Shown here piece after piece: positions 12,246 to 22,640 of a stretch of 64,000 nucleotides of DNA. The DNA lies in assembly GCA_023213395.1 (NCBI GenBank), contig CM041465.1, forward strand, positions 123,945,741-124,009,740. The letters are read 5' to 3'. The DNA is from Cycas panzhihuaensis (Eukaryota > Cycadophyta). A model generated the notes under the pieces. The model did not search any database. It saw only the letters and a program-made list of their open reading frames with translations, and had not been told where the DNA came from. The position numbers and the translations under genes were made by a program. Positions within the stretch are counted from its first letter, which is position 1. Every line of letters begins with the position of its first letter.

Positions 12246-12349
12246 CGTGGTAATTCTTATTTTTTTCATAGAATTACCACGTGGCCACTCATCTAGCTCA
12301 TCCCTATTCTTGCCCTAAACACTTAATTAAGGTTGATTTGGGTATAAAA
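12246..12349 (+). promoter_or_regulatory. LTR-like promoter: hairpin, G-box, TATA box
   Basis: A perfect 12-bp inverted repeat CGTGGTAATTCT / AGAATTACCACG (12246-12257, 12270-12281) overlaps a G-box CACGTG (12278-12283). A TATAAAA box lies at 12343-12349, about 60 bp downstream, followed by pyrimidine-rich sequence and an ATG at about 12499 opening a 63-codon frame. The spacing fits a plant core promoter, and in this context an LTR U3 is the likeliest source. No matching second LTR was found. Confidence 0.35.
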
Positions 12350-13591
12350 CTCCAAAAGACCATTATTTTTGCTCTCTTGGATCTCCAACTCAACTTTTTA
12401 TTGTTGTAGTTTCTGCTCTTTTCTTCCTTCCTTCCATAGGTGCATCTGCAATCCTACGTTTCCTACAGCTTTGATCCAGGATCCACCTGTAACGATTCTT
12501 GTCCATGGTGGGAAGCTCCTCTCCAAGCACTTTTAAGCAAGTTCAGCGTGGTTCTCTTCCAAATACACCCCAGCAAGTGTCTACTATGGCCGCCCTTAGG
12601 GAAACCTCCTACAAAACCCTACAGGAACTCTTTTTCTCTACTGGTTGCAAGGGAAAACCTACCCTAGACTCAGCCCAACAAGTACCTTAGGTTCTATTTT
12701 TAGAGTTTATTGTGTATTATTTCCATATTAGACTTATATTCAAGTGTGTTTTCTTGCTTTCTTCCCGTTTGGCTATAGTAAATATTGTTTCCTTTGAGTT
12801 TAGCCTTGTATCTCTATGTTTTCACCATTTCTCCGTTAGTTTTTCTCAAGAAAGCAGCAGGAGAAGGTTCATAAAGGTTGGGCAAAGGGAGTAAGGTGGG
12901 ATCCATCCCACATAGGCCTACTCTCCAAGGGCAACCCCCTTCCCACCTTTCTTCTCTTGCTCTCATGCTTCTCTTGGGTTAATTAGGAGAAGGTGAAGCT
13001 TAGGCCTGCACTGGATTATCAGTGTGTGCAACACTTGCTGTATTGATTCTAGGCCTGCACGCCTCTCTTTTGGGCCCCCATAGTGCCCTTAACATTGTTT
13101 GGCACCCCTTAAAGATCTTGGGTAAGGCTTGCATGACAGATCGTTGTTCATAGTCACTCGGTTGCCTTGATACCTCCCCAACATCTTGCGACACATCTTC
13201 TCGTGTTTGTTGGCTGTCATAAGTTGATATTTGACCCTACCTTGCTATACCAAAAGGCTGTGTGCAGAACCTTATTGGAGGGTTTAGCCATCCTGAGGCT
13301 TCCCTTCCCTCTTTCTTGCTTGATATGTGTGGTTGCTTGAGGAGAGTTGAGGTTATTTATAGTAGTAATTTCTCTAACTTAAATATAATGTTTTGACATA
13401 TACGTTACATATATTTACATATATATACATAGCCCTTCTTGCAACCCCTTCTTGGAAGGGATAAACTTTTATGTGTGTAGGTTTGAAGTGGTATTTCGTA
13501 AAGGGAAAGGATGTCTAGATCCAGGTAAGTTTTACCCTCTTTTGTCTTTGCTTCATTTGCTTCCTTTTCTATCCCACTTGCTTTTCATAAG
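12350..13591. other. No recognised gene; possible leader region
   Basis: The short frame at 12499-12690 (Ser/Gln-rich, TMAALRETSYKTLQELF) follows the promoter-like site and might be the start of a gag, but it ends after 63 codons. The rest shows no family motif. Confidence 0.3.
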
Positions 13592-13707
13592 GGGAAGGTA
13601 AGGAAGCCCACGTCTTTCGCATTGATCTTAATCATACATCTACCGGCTGGTATGAGGGCATGCATTGTGCATGGGTGAGGTCTTCCGTCGACTGCTACAC
13701 CTTCCTG
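13592..13707 (+). pseudogene. Exon-like fragment 1, protein unrecognised
   Basis: A pyrimidine-rich tract ending in CATAAG precedes, and GTACAT follows, an open 116-bp stretch encoding AHVFRIDLNHTSTGWYEG and then MHCAWVRSSVDCYTFL. A consensus-like 5' splice site (CCAG|GTAAGT, 13521-13530) lies just upstream of the preceding intron-like interval. The residue mix looks like a folded protein rather than random translation. I do not recognise the family. It may be a host-gene piece carried by a transposon, or chance. Confidence 0.25.
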
Positions 13708-14127
13708 GTACATACCATCTCTCTCTTCACCCCTTCATTTTTCTTTCTTGCTTTTATTTAAAATCTGTGCTTTAGTTTAATAGATCACGTGAAAGCGAAA
13801 GGTTAATGATATTGGTTACTTGTATTTATATGTAGTAGGCTTGTCCCATATAGGAAAAGGACATAGTAGGAACCCCATTCCTCTTCCTCTTCCTATCAAT
13901 CCAAACATACCCTTAGATGCATTCCATTTAGCATTATTTTCTTGCACATATAATACTTGTTCTTCTTTTCCCCTTCGCCTTTTAGTTGTTAAAAGGAGGA
14001 CGTAGTTTTAGCCCCTTTTTCCACTCTCTCTCTTGGTTGTATTTTCCTAGACTGAATAACCAAGGGAGGCCTTCTTACATCGTAGGTCTTTGCTTACCTC
14101 ATTCACATTCATTTCTCTTCATCATAG

Positions 14128-14247
14128 GGAAACTCCTTGAGGATTCCTCCTCTTCCCTTCTGGCCATCCAAGGGTGGGAGGACCTTCCTCTTGAGACCAT
14201 CCAGGCTACCCCCTGTATGCACTCTCCCTTCTGGATTATTATCAAAG
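14128..14247 (+). pseudogene. Exon-like fragment 2, protein unrecognised
   Basis: An open 120-bp stretch lies between CTTCATCATAG and AAAG|GTAAAA, with the look of a 3' and a 5' splice site. It encodes GKLLEDSSSSLLAIQGWEDL followed by PLETIQATPCMHSPFW. The surrounding open frame runs 13986-14297. Family unknown. It lies on the same strand as, and 420 bp beyond, fragment 1, and might be from the same captured gene. Confidence 0.2.
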
Positions 14248-14469
14248 GTAAAACTAAAGGCCAAAGTTCTCTTCTAAGTTTAGGGCTCAAAAGATAAAAA
14301 GAGAAGATAGTAATAACAAATAAATTCTAATAATCAATACTTATGCCAAGTGAGAACAATAGTCTTACGTGGTTGGTAGAATATTGCTTCATAAGAATGA
14401 AAAGAAAATAAGAGAATCTAAAATAAGGAAATTACCTATAGTTTTAGCTCATTAGATAATGTTATTTTT

Positions 14470-14918
14470 TAGAGTCACAGTTTATCCTTATTATGGAGAC
14501 ATGATGTCATTAGGCATAGGAGTTCCTTAGAAATTGGGAGCTAATAAGTTTCTTAAATTCTAAACCCTCTAGCATGGAAATCTGATAAGCATTGTTCTCT
14601 AAGTCTTCAATAATCAAATAAGGTTCAATCCATTTTGGAGAAAATTTTTGTTATTTACTATGGAGATACTCTAACTTTAGTACCTTATCACCAACATAAA
14701 ATTTTTCAGGTCTAAGTTATCTATTATGAGTAGCCTATGTTCTTACTTTAGAAACCAAGTTATTTTGTAATGTTGATAAACAAGTTTCATCGACTTTCTC
14801 TAATTCTAAAAGGCATGCTTATCTTTAAAACTCTTCATTAGTAAATTCATTTAATAAGACATGTAGTGAAATAATTTCAACTTCTAAAGGAATAATTACT
14901 TCAATTCCATAGACCAAA
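14470..14918 (-). pseudogene. Integrase C-terminal part of element C
   Basis: The minus strand reads LVYGIEVIIPLEVEI, then a DETCLSTLQNNLVSKVRT block, and then RPEKFYVGDKVLKLEYL followed by KFSPKWIEPYLIIEDLENNA. This is the end of the DDE core and the GPY/F-type tail of Tat-like integrases. It starts exactly at the insertion point of element B (14918) and continues the integrase found at 21348-22160. Several stops are present. Confidence 0.75.
14914..14918. repeat. Target-site duplication of element B, left copy
   Basis: CCAAA directly abuts the left LTR (TGATCC start) and recurs at 21343-21347. Confidence 0.85.
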
Positions 14919-15832
14919 TGATCCCAAAGTAGAGCATAATTGGTGAAGAAATCAATTACCAACCTTTCTCCTTAAGATCCTAGGGTGTTAGTGTAAAATT
15001 CCCAATAACATCAAAATAAGAATGAGCCCATAAAATGAAAATTCTACACTAATTCATTCATACTTATCATTTCTCCAAGGTAAGAAGAATAATACTTTTA
15101 TTAAACTAGAAAAAACTCCATTTAATGGTGGAGAAAACAACTAGCAAAAGAATGGGTAAGTTACAAGGAATAGATGATATAATTATACCATAAGGGGCCC
15201 CCCAACCCTCTAAGTACTTCCTCAATGATGCTCCCAAGTAAAGTGTCTCTCACACATAATAACTAAGTCTCTAACATTGTAAATGAACTCAAGAGAGCTC
15301 AATTTATAGAAAGAAATCCAAAATGCATGTTTAACAAGTGGAAATCATGTAAGTACAACCACTAATAACCAGAATACATGTTGTCCAAGTGGTGTTCATG
15401 TAATTCTAAAAATTTATGGCTGGAATATAGGGATAACAAACTCCAATTTATCTAAAATTTTATACATATATAGCTAATATATCCCCTTTATTTCATCAAA
15501 ATTTTAGCTTATTTTGATATCATTTGACCTCATTTTTATTTATTTAAAAATAGTATATATTTATTATTTTTTTTGTTGGTTGTGGGAGCTATTTTTTATA
15601 AAACAAGGCTTTCCATTTAATTAAATGATATTTTTTGAATCCCACATTTTCCACACATGTAGTGGGATGTGTCTTCTTCCTTTCCACAAAATTTCATATT
15701 AGTTTGACACCATTTGGCCCTATCTCTTTTAATTATACCAATGCCTAGTATTTTTTGCCTCCTATAGACATATGGTAGATCCTCCTAGTATTTTCTACCT
15801 CCTGTAGACATATGGTAAATCCTCCTGGATCA
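14919..15832 (-). repeat. 3' LTR of element B
   Basis: 914 bp, starting TGATCC and ending GGATCA, so the ends form a 6-bp inverted repeat. It is about 41 bp longer than the 5' LTR, explained by a 40-bp tandem duplication (15744-15783 / 15784-15823, each starting CCTAGTATTTT) present only here. The expected polypurine tract is represented by AAGGAAGGATATCCA just inside (minus strand, 15833-15847). Confidence 0.95.
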
Positions 15833-15847
15833 TGGATATCCTTCCTT

Positions 15848-16364
15848 AAAAAATAGCCAACTCCTATTTGGATTAGAATTGGAAATGATGGAAGCATTAT
15901 TCTCCTTGTTGCCTACTAAACCACTTGGTCTTACTAGGCAATTGTTCTGTTACTCCAATCCTAAAAGATTCATGTGTCTTATGTCTTATTTTGGGGAATT
16001 TTCTCTCCAAGATATAATCTTCCTTGAGAGGCTCCTCACTTTCTAAATATAAGTCATCAACTAAAGGTAAAGTGAACTTGTCCTACTCCTCATCTAGCAT
16101 GGAGGGCTCAAAGAGTTTTAAATATTTAGCATTTACTACTGAATATATTTACATATAAGGTAGAAGATCAAGTTGGAAAGTATTTCCACCTACTTTTCTC
16201 AAAATCTTGAATGGTACATACCTTATAGGTTTGAGTTTCTTGCCTTCTCCTTTTAACATCTCCTTGCTCAAGCATAACCATACCAAATCTCCTTCTTGAA
16301 AAGTACACTCTTGCCTATGCTTGTCATGTCTTTCCTTGTACTTTTACTAAGTCCTTAGAAGTTA
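15848..16364 (-). pseudogene. Integrase tail (GPY/F-like, possible chromodomain remnant) of element B
   Basis: The minus strand reads ECTFQEGDLVWLCLSKE, then KLKPIRYVPFKILRKVGGN and QLDLLPYM-IYSVVNAKYLK. This is the GPY/F-type module that follows the integrase core in Ty3/gypsy elements. Further down, EEPLKEDYILERK and QLPSKTKWF lie where chromoviruses carry a chromodomain, but it is too decayed to be sure. Stops are present. Confidence 0.6.
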
Positions 16365-17400
16365 ATCATATACTTCTTTGTAAACTCTCTGGATCTTCTC
16401 CAAGTATCTTAAAGCCTTGCCATGCCCATCCTTCTCTTTGGCAGATCCTTCCTTAGCTTGCATGGAAAACTCTAAGTCAAATGGACTTTGAGGTAAGTAT
16501 CCCAAACAAACTTCAAAAGGTACTTTAAAGTGTGATGCATGCATCACCCTATTAAATGCAAATTGTAAAAAAGCCAATGATTCATCCCAAGTCTTTGGAT
16601 GCTTGGAATTATATTCCTTCAACAAATGTACCAAAATTCTTTTCACTACTTCAGTTTGTCCATCTATTTAAAGATAAAAATTTGTACTCCTCTTCAATTT
16701 GGTGTTTATTATCTTCCATAGTGTCTTTCAAAATGATGAAAGGAATCAAGTATCCCAATCTGAAATGATGGAAGAAGGTAAGCCAAAATTCTTCCATACA
16801 TGCTAAAAGAACAACTCAGCTACCCCTCCTCCTGTGATTGTCTTCTTATAAGGTATTAAACATATCATCTTTCTAAATCTATCTACAACAACAAAGAGAT
16901 AGTCATGTCCCTTCTTAGTCATAGGAAGTCCCCTAAGAAATCAATGTAGATACTTTCCTAAGGCCTAGTGGGAATAAGAAGTGGTGTATACAATCCTAAT
17001 TTTCTAGAAGAAGGCTTAGAAGTATTACACATTACACATCCTTTTACATACTTTCTTACATTATTTTGCATCTTTGGCCATACAACACATCTTCTCAAGT
17101 TTGCTAAAGTCTTCTCTATACCAAAGTGACTAGTTACTTTAGAAGTATGGGCTTCTCTAAGCCACTTGATCTTGTCTCCTTTTGATGGAACATAGAGTTT
17201 ACCCCCTTTGAAAAATAGACCATCCTTCCAAGCAAGCTGGGAAGGTCTTCCTTTTACTAGGTTCCCTAATTCTTCTTTCAAGGCTTTATCTTCGTGGTAT
17301 AAGTCTTTATATTCTTCATGATGCATTGGCTCCGCTTGCAAACTCATAAGAGAACTACAAACAAAAGTAGAAGAAGAAGAAGTGGAACAAGGTGGTTTAG
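16365..17400 (-). pseudogene. Integrase zinc and DDE core of element B
   Basis: The zinc domain (SHFGIEKTLANLRRCVVWP, then VKGCVMCNTSKPSSRKLGL; His-His-Cys-Cys, about 17000-17130) precedes the core. The core shows all three acidic blocks: VVVDRFRKM, SSIISDWDT and MDGQTEVVKRILVHLL (about 16640-16910). The last open stretch, 16362-16646, encodes KTWDESLAFLQFAFNRVMHA, typical of the core's end. Stops separate the parts. The enzyme would insert the cDNA into the genome. Confidence 0.85.
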
Positions 17401-18705
17401 ATAACATATCAACAATTTTGTTAGTAGATCTTTCTTTGTACTTAATTACAATATTGAATTATTGTAAATAACTCATCCACTTCATATGTCTTGCTTGCTA
17501 TAATTTACTTTAGGTTTGTAAAAATTGAAAAGTCTTATGATCAGTATGAACTACAACCTCTTTTCTAAGTAAGTAGGACCTCTAATGCTTGCATGCTTGA
17601 CATAGTGTGAACATTTCCTAATCATATGTTAGGCAGTTTTTCACTTGAGAGGTGAAGACTTCTGATTGGTAATCAATAGGATTTCCATCTTGAATAAGGA
17701 TAGCTCCCATCGTATTTCCACTTATATCAGCTTCTACTTCAAAAGACCTTTGTAAATTTGGAATTGCCAAAATCAATGCTTTACAAATTTTCTTCTTTAA
17801 AAGAAGAAAAGCTTCTTCCTCCTTAGAACCCCAAGTAAACCTTTTACTAACTTTTGTCAATCCATATAGAGGTGTTGCAACCTGTGATAAATGAAGAATA
17901 AACTTTCTCAAGTATTGACAAGCTCCTAAAAAACTTCTCATCTCCATGGTGTTTGTTGGCCTAAGTCGTATGAGGATGGCTTGAGTCTTGAGTGGATTGA
18001 TGCTCAACTTTCCTCCTCCAATCACAAAGCCTAAAAAGACCAAGTTATCCTTGCCAAATTCATATTTCTTCACATTAAGCTTCAAATGATGCTTAGCCAA
18101 AGTCTTCAAAACTTCTTCTAGGTGCTACAAATGTTCCTCACATATCTTGATGAAAATCAAAATGTCATCAAGATAAACAACAACAAAATTATCTAAGTAA
18201 GGCCTTAACACTTTATTCATTATCCTCATGAATGTTACAAGAGCATTACATAATCTAAAAGACATAACCATCCACTCAAAGAGTCATTGCTTTGTTTTGA
18301 ATGTTGTCTTCCATGTATCCTTCTCTTTGACCCTAACTTGGTGATAACCACTTTTCAAATCCAACTTAGTAAAATAACAAGCATACTGAATTTGATCAAG
18401 CAAATCATCTATGCAAGGCAAAGAGTAGTGATTTTTAATTGTGATTTTATTTAAAGCATGAAAGTCTACACACATTCTCCATCCTCCATCCTTCTTAGGC
18501 ACCAAGATAATTGGTGACCCACAAGGTGAACATGAAGGTCTCATGACCCCTTGATCAAGAAACTCCTCAACTTGACTCTTTATCTCATTATTCTCTACAA
18601 TGGAGTGCCTATACAAAGCAACATTAGGCAATGGTGCATCTCCTACAAGAGTGATTTCATGGTCTATCTTTCTCTTTGGTGGTATCCCATCAACATGCTA
18701 AAATA
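17401..18705 (-). pseudogene. Reverse transcriptase and RNase H of element B
   Basis: RT: NVALYRHSIVENNEIKSQVE, EFLDQGVMRPSCSPCGSPII and DGGWRMCVDFHALNKITIKN (stop-free 18284-18631), the catalytic Y-L-D-D at 18164-18175, then LVFLGFVIGGGKLSINPLKT and MEMRSFLGACQYLRKF (open 17618-18109). RNase H starts with FEVEADISGNTMGAILIQDG and continues past a stop to VVVHTDHKTFQFLQ and NKIVDMLSKPP near 17400. A TGA stands where Gly is normal in GLYEW (18284-18286). Both catalytic Asp of RT and the first RNase H Asp are kept, yet the frame is broken at several places. Confidence 0.9.
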
Positions 18706-18959
18706 GAATGTCATACCTTCTCTTCGACTCCTCAATTTATTGCATTTGTTTAGGTGATATAAGAAGAGTGTAAGTAGAAGGGCCTCCTTCATCTCTCGAC
18801 TCTTCTTTTCTCCTTACCATTAAGATGATAAATTTACCACATGCATTGATCATCCTTTTTGCTTGAATGGTTGAAATTAATGTCATCTTATCCAAGTGTT
18901 TCTTTGTAGCCTTTATGATGAAGCCCTTGTTATTCTTCATCAACCGATACTCTCTCTCC

Positions 18960-19250
18960 CTTCGATAAAAGAGTGCATCTTAATCCCACAAGTAGAGACT
19001 CCCAAGTATAACATGGCATACATCTAATGGTACCACATCACATATCACTTCATCAACAAAAGTATTAGTGATGGAAAATTTAAGTATACATTGCTTTGAT
19101 ATTTGTATTTCCATATCTTTATGGATCCAACTAAGAGGATATTGGTGAGGGTAAGGAGCAGTTACCAACTCAAGGATCTTTACCAATTTTTGAGATGAAA
19201 TTCTTTTGGCTCCCTGGATCTATAATGGCACCAATAATATTATTTCCTAC
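18960..19250 (-). pseudogene. Protease remnant of element B
   Basis: The open stretch 18980-19186 ends in VICDVVPLDVCHVILGSLYL, the characteristic C-terminal signature of gypsy retropepsins (normally ..LLGRPW..). The D-S/T-G active site lies upstream in a frame-broken part (about 19200-19240, IIGAIIDPGSQK-like). Non-functional. Confidence 0.65.
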
Positions 19251-20335
19251 TCAAAGCTTCAAGTGAGATAAGTCTTTACTTATAGCATCATCTCCATAAT
19301 TTGTAAGTAGAGTAACCTTCTCTTCTTCTCCTTCACTTTGAAGCTCCACCTCAGAAAGTAGTGCTTTCCCTTTTTCCTTCTTTCTTGATTCCATATCCTT
19401 GATATGCTTTGGCTTTAGCTCTGGATGTAACTTCCAACACTTTATTGCAACATGACCACTAATATCACAATGCTCATAATAGTTAGAACTTTTAATAAAA
19501 TTAGTTCTTTTCTTCTTTCCTTCTTGCCTTTTAGATGAGTGCAATTTAGGATTCCTTTCATACTTATTAGAAGTAAAAGCAGAATCTTTAGACATGAATG
19601 TAGGTTTCTTGCTTTTACTTTCTATTGCAATAGCCATTTTACTCGCTTCTCCAATGGATTGAACTTTAAAAAGACTTAGTTCCTTCCTAATGTAATCATG
19701 TAATCTTCCAATGAATTTCATAAGAGTGATATGTTCATCCATATTAATACTAAGTAATATGCCATGCTTAAAAAATAAAGAAGTATAGTATTAGATATAT
19801 ACACCTCTCCTTTGGTGTAAATATTGCCAAGTGACCCATTGGTCTTCCTCATGACCTATGGGGTAGTATTAATTCTTTATTACTTTCTTAAAATCCATCC
19901 AAGAAAAAGAAGATACATCATGAGTCTTCAAATATATATTCTAGCATGTCAATGCATGTTTTTACAACTTGAGCCTAGCAAATGAAAGCTTTTGAGCATT
20001 ACTATAAGCATAAATTATGAAGTAGGTTTCAAGTTGATCCAACCAATGGTCTAACTTTTTAGCATTTACCTCTCCATCAAAAGTTGGAATGTCCAACTTT
20101 GCCTCCACCTTAAAGGGTTGATGAGATGAAGTACCCTTGCTTTCTTCAAATGAGTGCTTTAAGGTCTCCTCCTCTTCCTCTTCATGGTTATGGTCATCTA
20201 TGGATCCTCCTTCAACTTCCTTATCTTTACCTTTGCCCTTGACTAAGGTAGAAATTAGGTCATCATTTGCATTAAGACTTCCATATTCTTCTCAAGCTTC
20301 TCAAATCTAATTTCTTCATCTTCTTTTTCAACCAT
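19251..20335 (-). pseudogene. Gag of element B
   Basis: The start ATG (20335-20333, MVEKEDEE) lies about 120 bp from the PBS. The core at about 20100-19750 includes IPTFDGEVNAKKLDHWLDQL and EEDQWVTWQYLHQ, typical of plant chromovirus-like gag. The open end (19251-19742) begins MDEHITLMKFIGRLHDYIRK and carries a zinc knuckle (about 19440-19485) reading YEHCDISGHVAIKC. Its first Cys is replaced by Tyr, so metal binding is lost. Several frameshifts and stops lie between. Confidence 0.8.
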
Positions 20336-20451
20336 GGTGCTTGGATTCTTTCTTTGTCTTCTTAGTGATTGCAACATAAGAAAAGATTCTTCTTTCTCTT
20401 GGTATCCTTTCCTTATTTGTACCATTCAAGTTCTTACAACAAAGATCACAT

Positions 20452-20463
20452 GCTCTGATACCA
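20452..20463 (-). other. Primer-binding site of element B (tRNA-iMet type)
   Basis: The minus strand reads TGGTATCAGAGC, a perfect 12-nt match to the plant initiator-Met tRNA 3' end complement, six bases inside the 5' LTR. It fixes the transcription direction as minus. Confidence 0.9.
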
Positions 20464-20469
20464 AAAATA

Positions 20470-21342
20470 TAATCCCAAAGTAGAGCATAATTGGTGAAGA
20501 AATCAATTACCAACCTTTCTCCTTGAGATCCTAGGGTGTTAATGTAAAATTTCCAATAACATCAAAAAAGAATGAGCCCATAAAAGGAAAATTCTACACC
20601 AAATCATTTATACTTGTCATTGCTCCAAGGTAGGAAGAATAATACTTCTATTAAGCTAGAAAAAACTCCATTTAATGGTGGAGAAAATAACTAGCAAAAG
20701 AATAGACAAGTTACAAGGAATAGATAATACAATTATACCATAAGGGGGCCTCCAACCCTCCAAGTGCTTCCTCAATGATGCTCCCAAGTAAAGTGTCTCT
20801 CATACATAAGAACCAAGTCTCCAACATTGTAAATGAGCTCAAGAGGGCTCAATTTATAGAAATAAACCTAAAATACATGTTTAACAAGTGGGAATCATGT
20901 AAGGACAACCACTAACAACCAAAATGCAAGTTGTTTAGGTGGCATTCATGTAATTCCAAAACGTTACAGCTTGGTACCTAGGGCTAATAAACTCTAATTT
21001 AACTCAAATTTGGTACACATATAGTACATATTTCCCCTTTACTTCCCTAAAATTTTAGCTCATTTGGATATCATTTGATCCCATTTTCATTAATTTAATA
21101 ATAGTATGTATTTGTTATTTTTTTATTGGCTGTGGGAGCTATTTTCTGCAAAACAAGGCTTTCCATTTAATCAAATGATATTTTTTGAACCCCACCTTTT
21201 GCACACATGTAGTGGAATGTGTCTTCTTCCTTTCCACAATATTTCATATTACTTTAGCACCATTTGGCCCTATCTTTCTTAGTTATGCCAATGCCTAGCA
21301 TTTTCTACCTCCTGTAGACATATGATAGATCCTCCTGGATCA
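20470..21342 (-). repeat. 5' LTR of element B
   Basis: 873 bp, co-linear with 14919-15832. Its end facing the PBS reads TAATCC, one transition from the TGATCC of the other copy. A TATA-like TCTATAAATT (minus, 20851-20860) is conserved in both LTRs and is the probable promoter. Confidence 0.95.
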
Positions 21343-21347
21343 CCAAA
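21343..21347. repeat. Target-site duplication of element B, right copy
   Basis: CCAAA, identical to 14914-14918. Confidence 0.85.
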
Positions 21348-22160
21348 GATTCATCCTAGTGGCATTTCTAATTGAGGTTCAATATGCACACAATGCTAGA
21401 AATAACTAAGCATACCAATTACGATGTGAGTTTACTACAGTCTTAGCTAAAATCTTAGCCAAAGTTTTATTAAAGGCTATAACTTAGCCATTTGCTTATA
21501 GATGATATGGGGCTAACAATCTATGTATCATATGGAATTTATCACATAGTTTATTCATTTAAGGATTACAAAATGAAGATCTATTATTAATGATGATAAT
21601 ATTAGGAACTCCAGATCTATATATAATATGTTAAAAAATGAAAGTAGTAATAATTTTACCTATAGTTGATACTAATGGAATGGATTCACTCCATTTAGTA
21701 AAATATTCCATATCAGTAATAATAAACTTATGGCCATTAAATGATGTAGAATAAATTTACCCAATGAGATCTAAACCCTATTAAGCAACAGGCCAAGGAA
21801 AAACTATAGATTTTAATTCTTGAGTGGGTTTACGAATTAAGGTATCATGGGATTAACATTTCTTACATTTTTTAACATAGGCATGAGCATCTTTAACCAA
21901 AGTAGGCCAATAATATCCCATATGAAGGATACGTTGAGTAATGGATTAGCTACCAAAATGAACACCACATATTCCATCATGGTATTCTGTTAAGGTAGTA
22001 AGAGCTTCATCATGGGAAAGACATCTTAATATAATCCCATCAAAGGAATATTTATAGAGAGCATTATTTAGTGGAAGATAACATTAGGCAACAACCTGGA
22101 TTCTTCTTTAATGTAGAGGAAGAAGGAAGAGTTTGGTCCCGTAAGTAAGCCTTGATCTCT
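21348..22160 (-). pseudogene. Integrase core of element C
   Basis: On the minus strand: IYSTSFNGHKFIITDMEYFT, KWSESIPLVSTIGKIITTFI, HIIYRSGVPNIIIINNRSSF, MNKLCDKFHMIHRLLAPYH and LAKILAKTVVNSHRNWYA. This is clearly a Ty3/gypsy integrase core of the Tat type. The first Asp (ITDMEYF) is kept. In the second block (NIIIINNRSSF) the catalytic Asp is replaced by Asn. A metal-binding CxxC segment is decayed upstream (about 21850-21900). The gene resumes at 14918 beyond element B. Confidence 0.8.
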
Positions 22161-22640
22161 CCATAGCATAGATCTTTAGAAGGGATGGCCTAAATCTAGA
22201 GAATGTGTTCATTAAGAAATCTATCATCAATAACTTGATTATAAGGATTTGGTAGAGGAGCATCAGCCATAATCTTAACTACAATCATTTCTTTTTCTAT
22301 TTTTTAATTGACTATCTAGAAGTCAAACTCTCATAGTATTAATGACCACTTACCTAAATGCCTAATGATGTTCATTGTAGCCAAAAGATATTTAATAGGA
22401 TCAAACTAAATGATAAGGAAGATTGTATTACTAAGAAGATAATGGTGTATCGTCTTAGTAGTGAAGATCAAAGAAATATATCCTTTTTTCACAAAAGGAT
22501 AATGAGGTTCTACTATAACTAGTGTTCTATTAACGAAGCAGCTAACTTGCTCTTTACCAAAACCATCTTCTTATGCTAACATTCATGTTAACAACTCTTC
22601 TATAGAAGAGGTATATAAAATAAAAAAACTTGCTAAAAAT
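22161..22640 (-). pseudogene. RNase H / connection region of element C, badly decayed
   Basis: This lies between the RT and integrase remnants on the minus strand, where RNase H is expected. I could not place its catalytic residues; stops occur in every frame. Confidence 0.4.

Larger units (their letters stand above)
14919..21342 (-). mobile_element. Ty3/gypsy element B, complete LTR-to-LTR, nested in C
   Basis: Two LTRs (14919-15832 and 20470-21342), a 5-bp TSD (CCAAA), a tRNA-iMet PBS inside the right LTR, and gag-protease-RT-RNase H-integrase in order on the minus strand define a full-length 6.4-kb element. The inserted position interrupts C's integrase gene in a conserved LVYG motif. In the first 60 aligned LTR bases I count two differences, both G/A, so B is younger than its host. 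All genes contain stops, so it is no longer autonomous. Confidence 0.95.
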
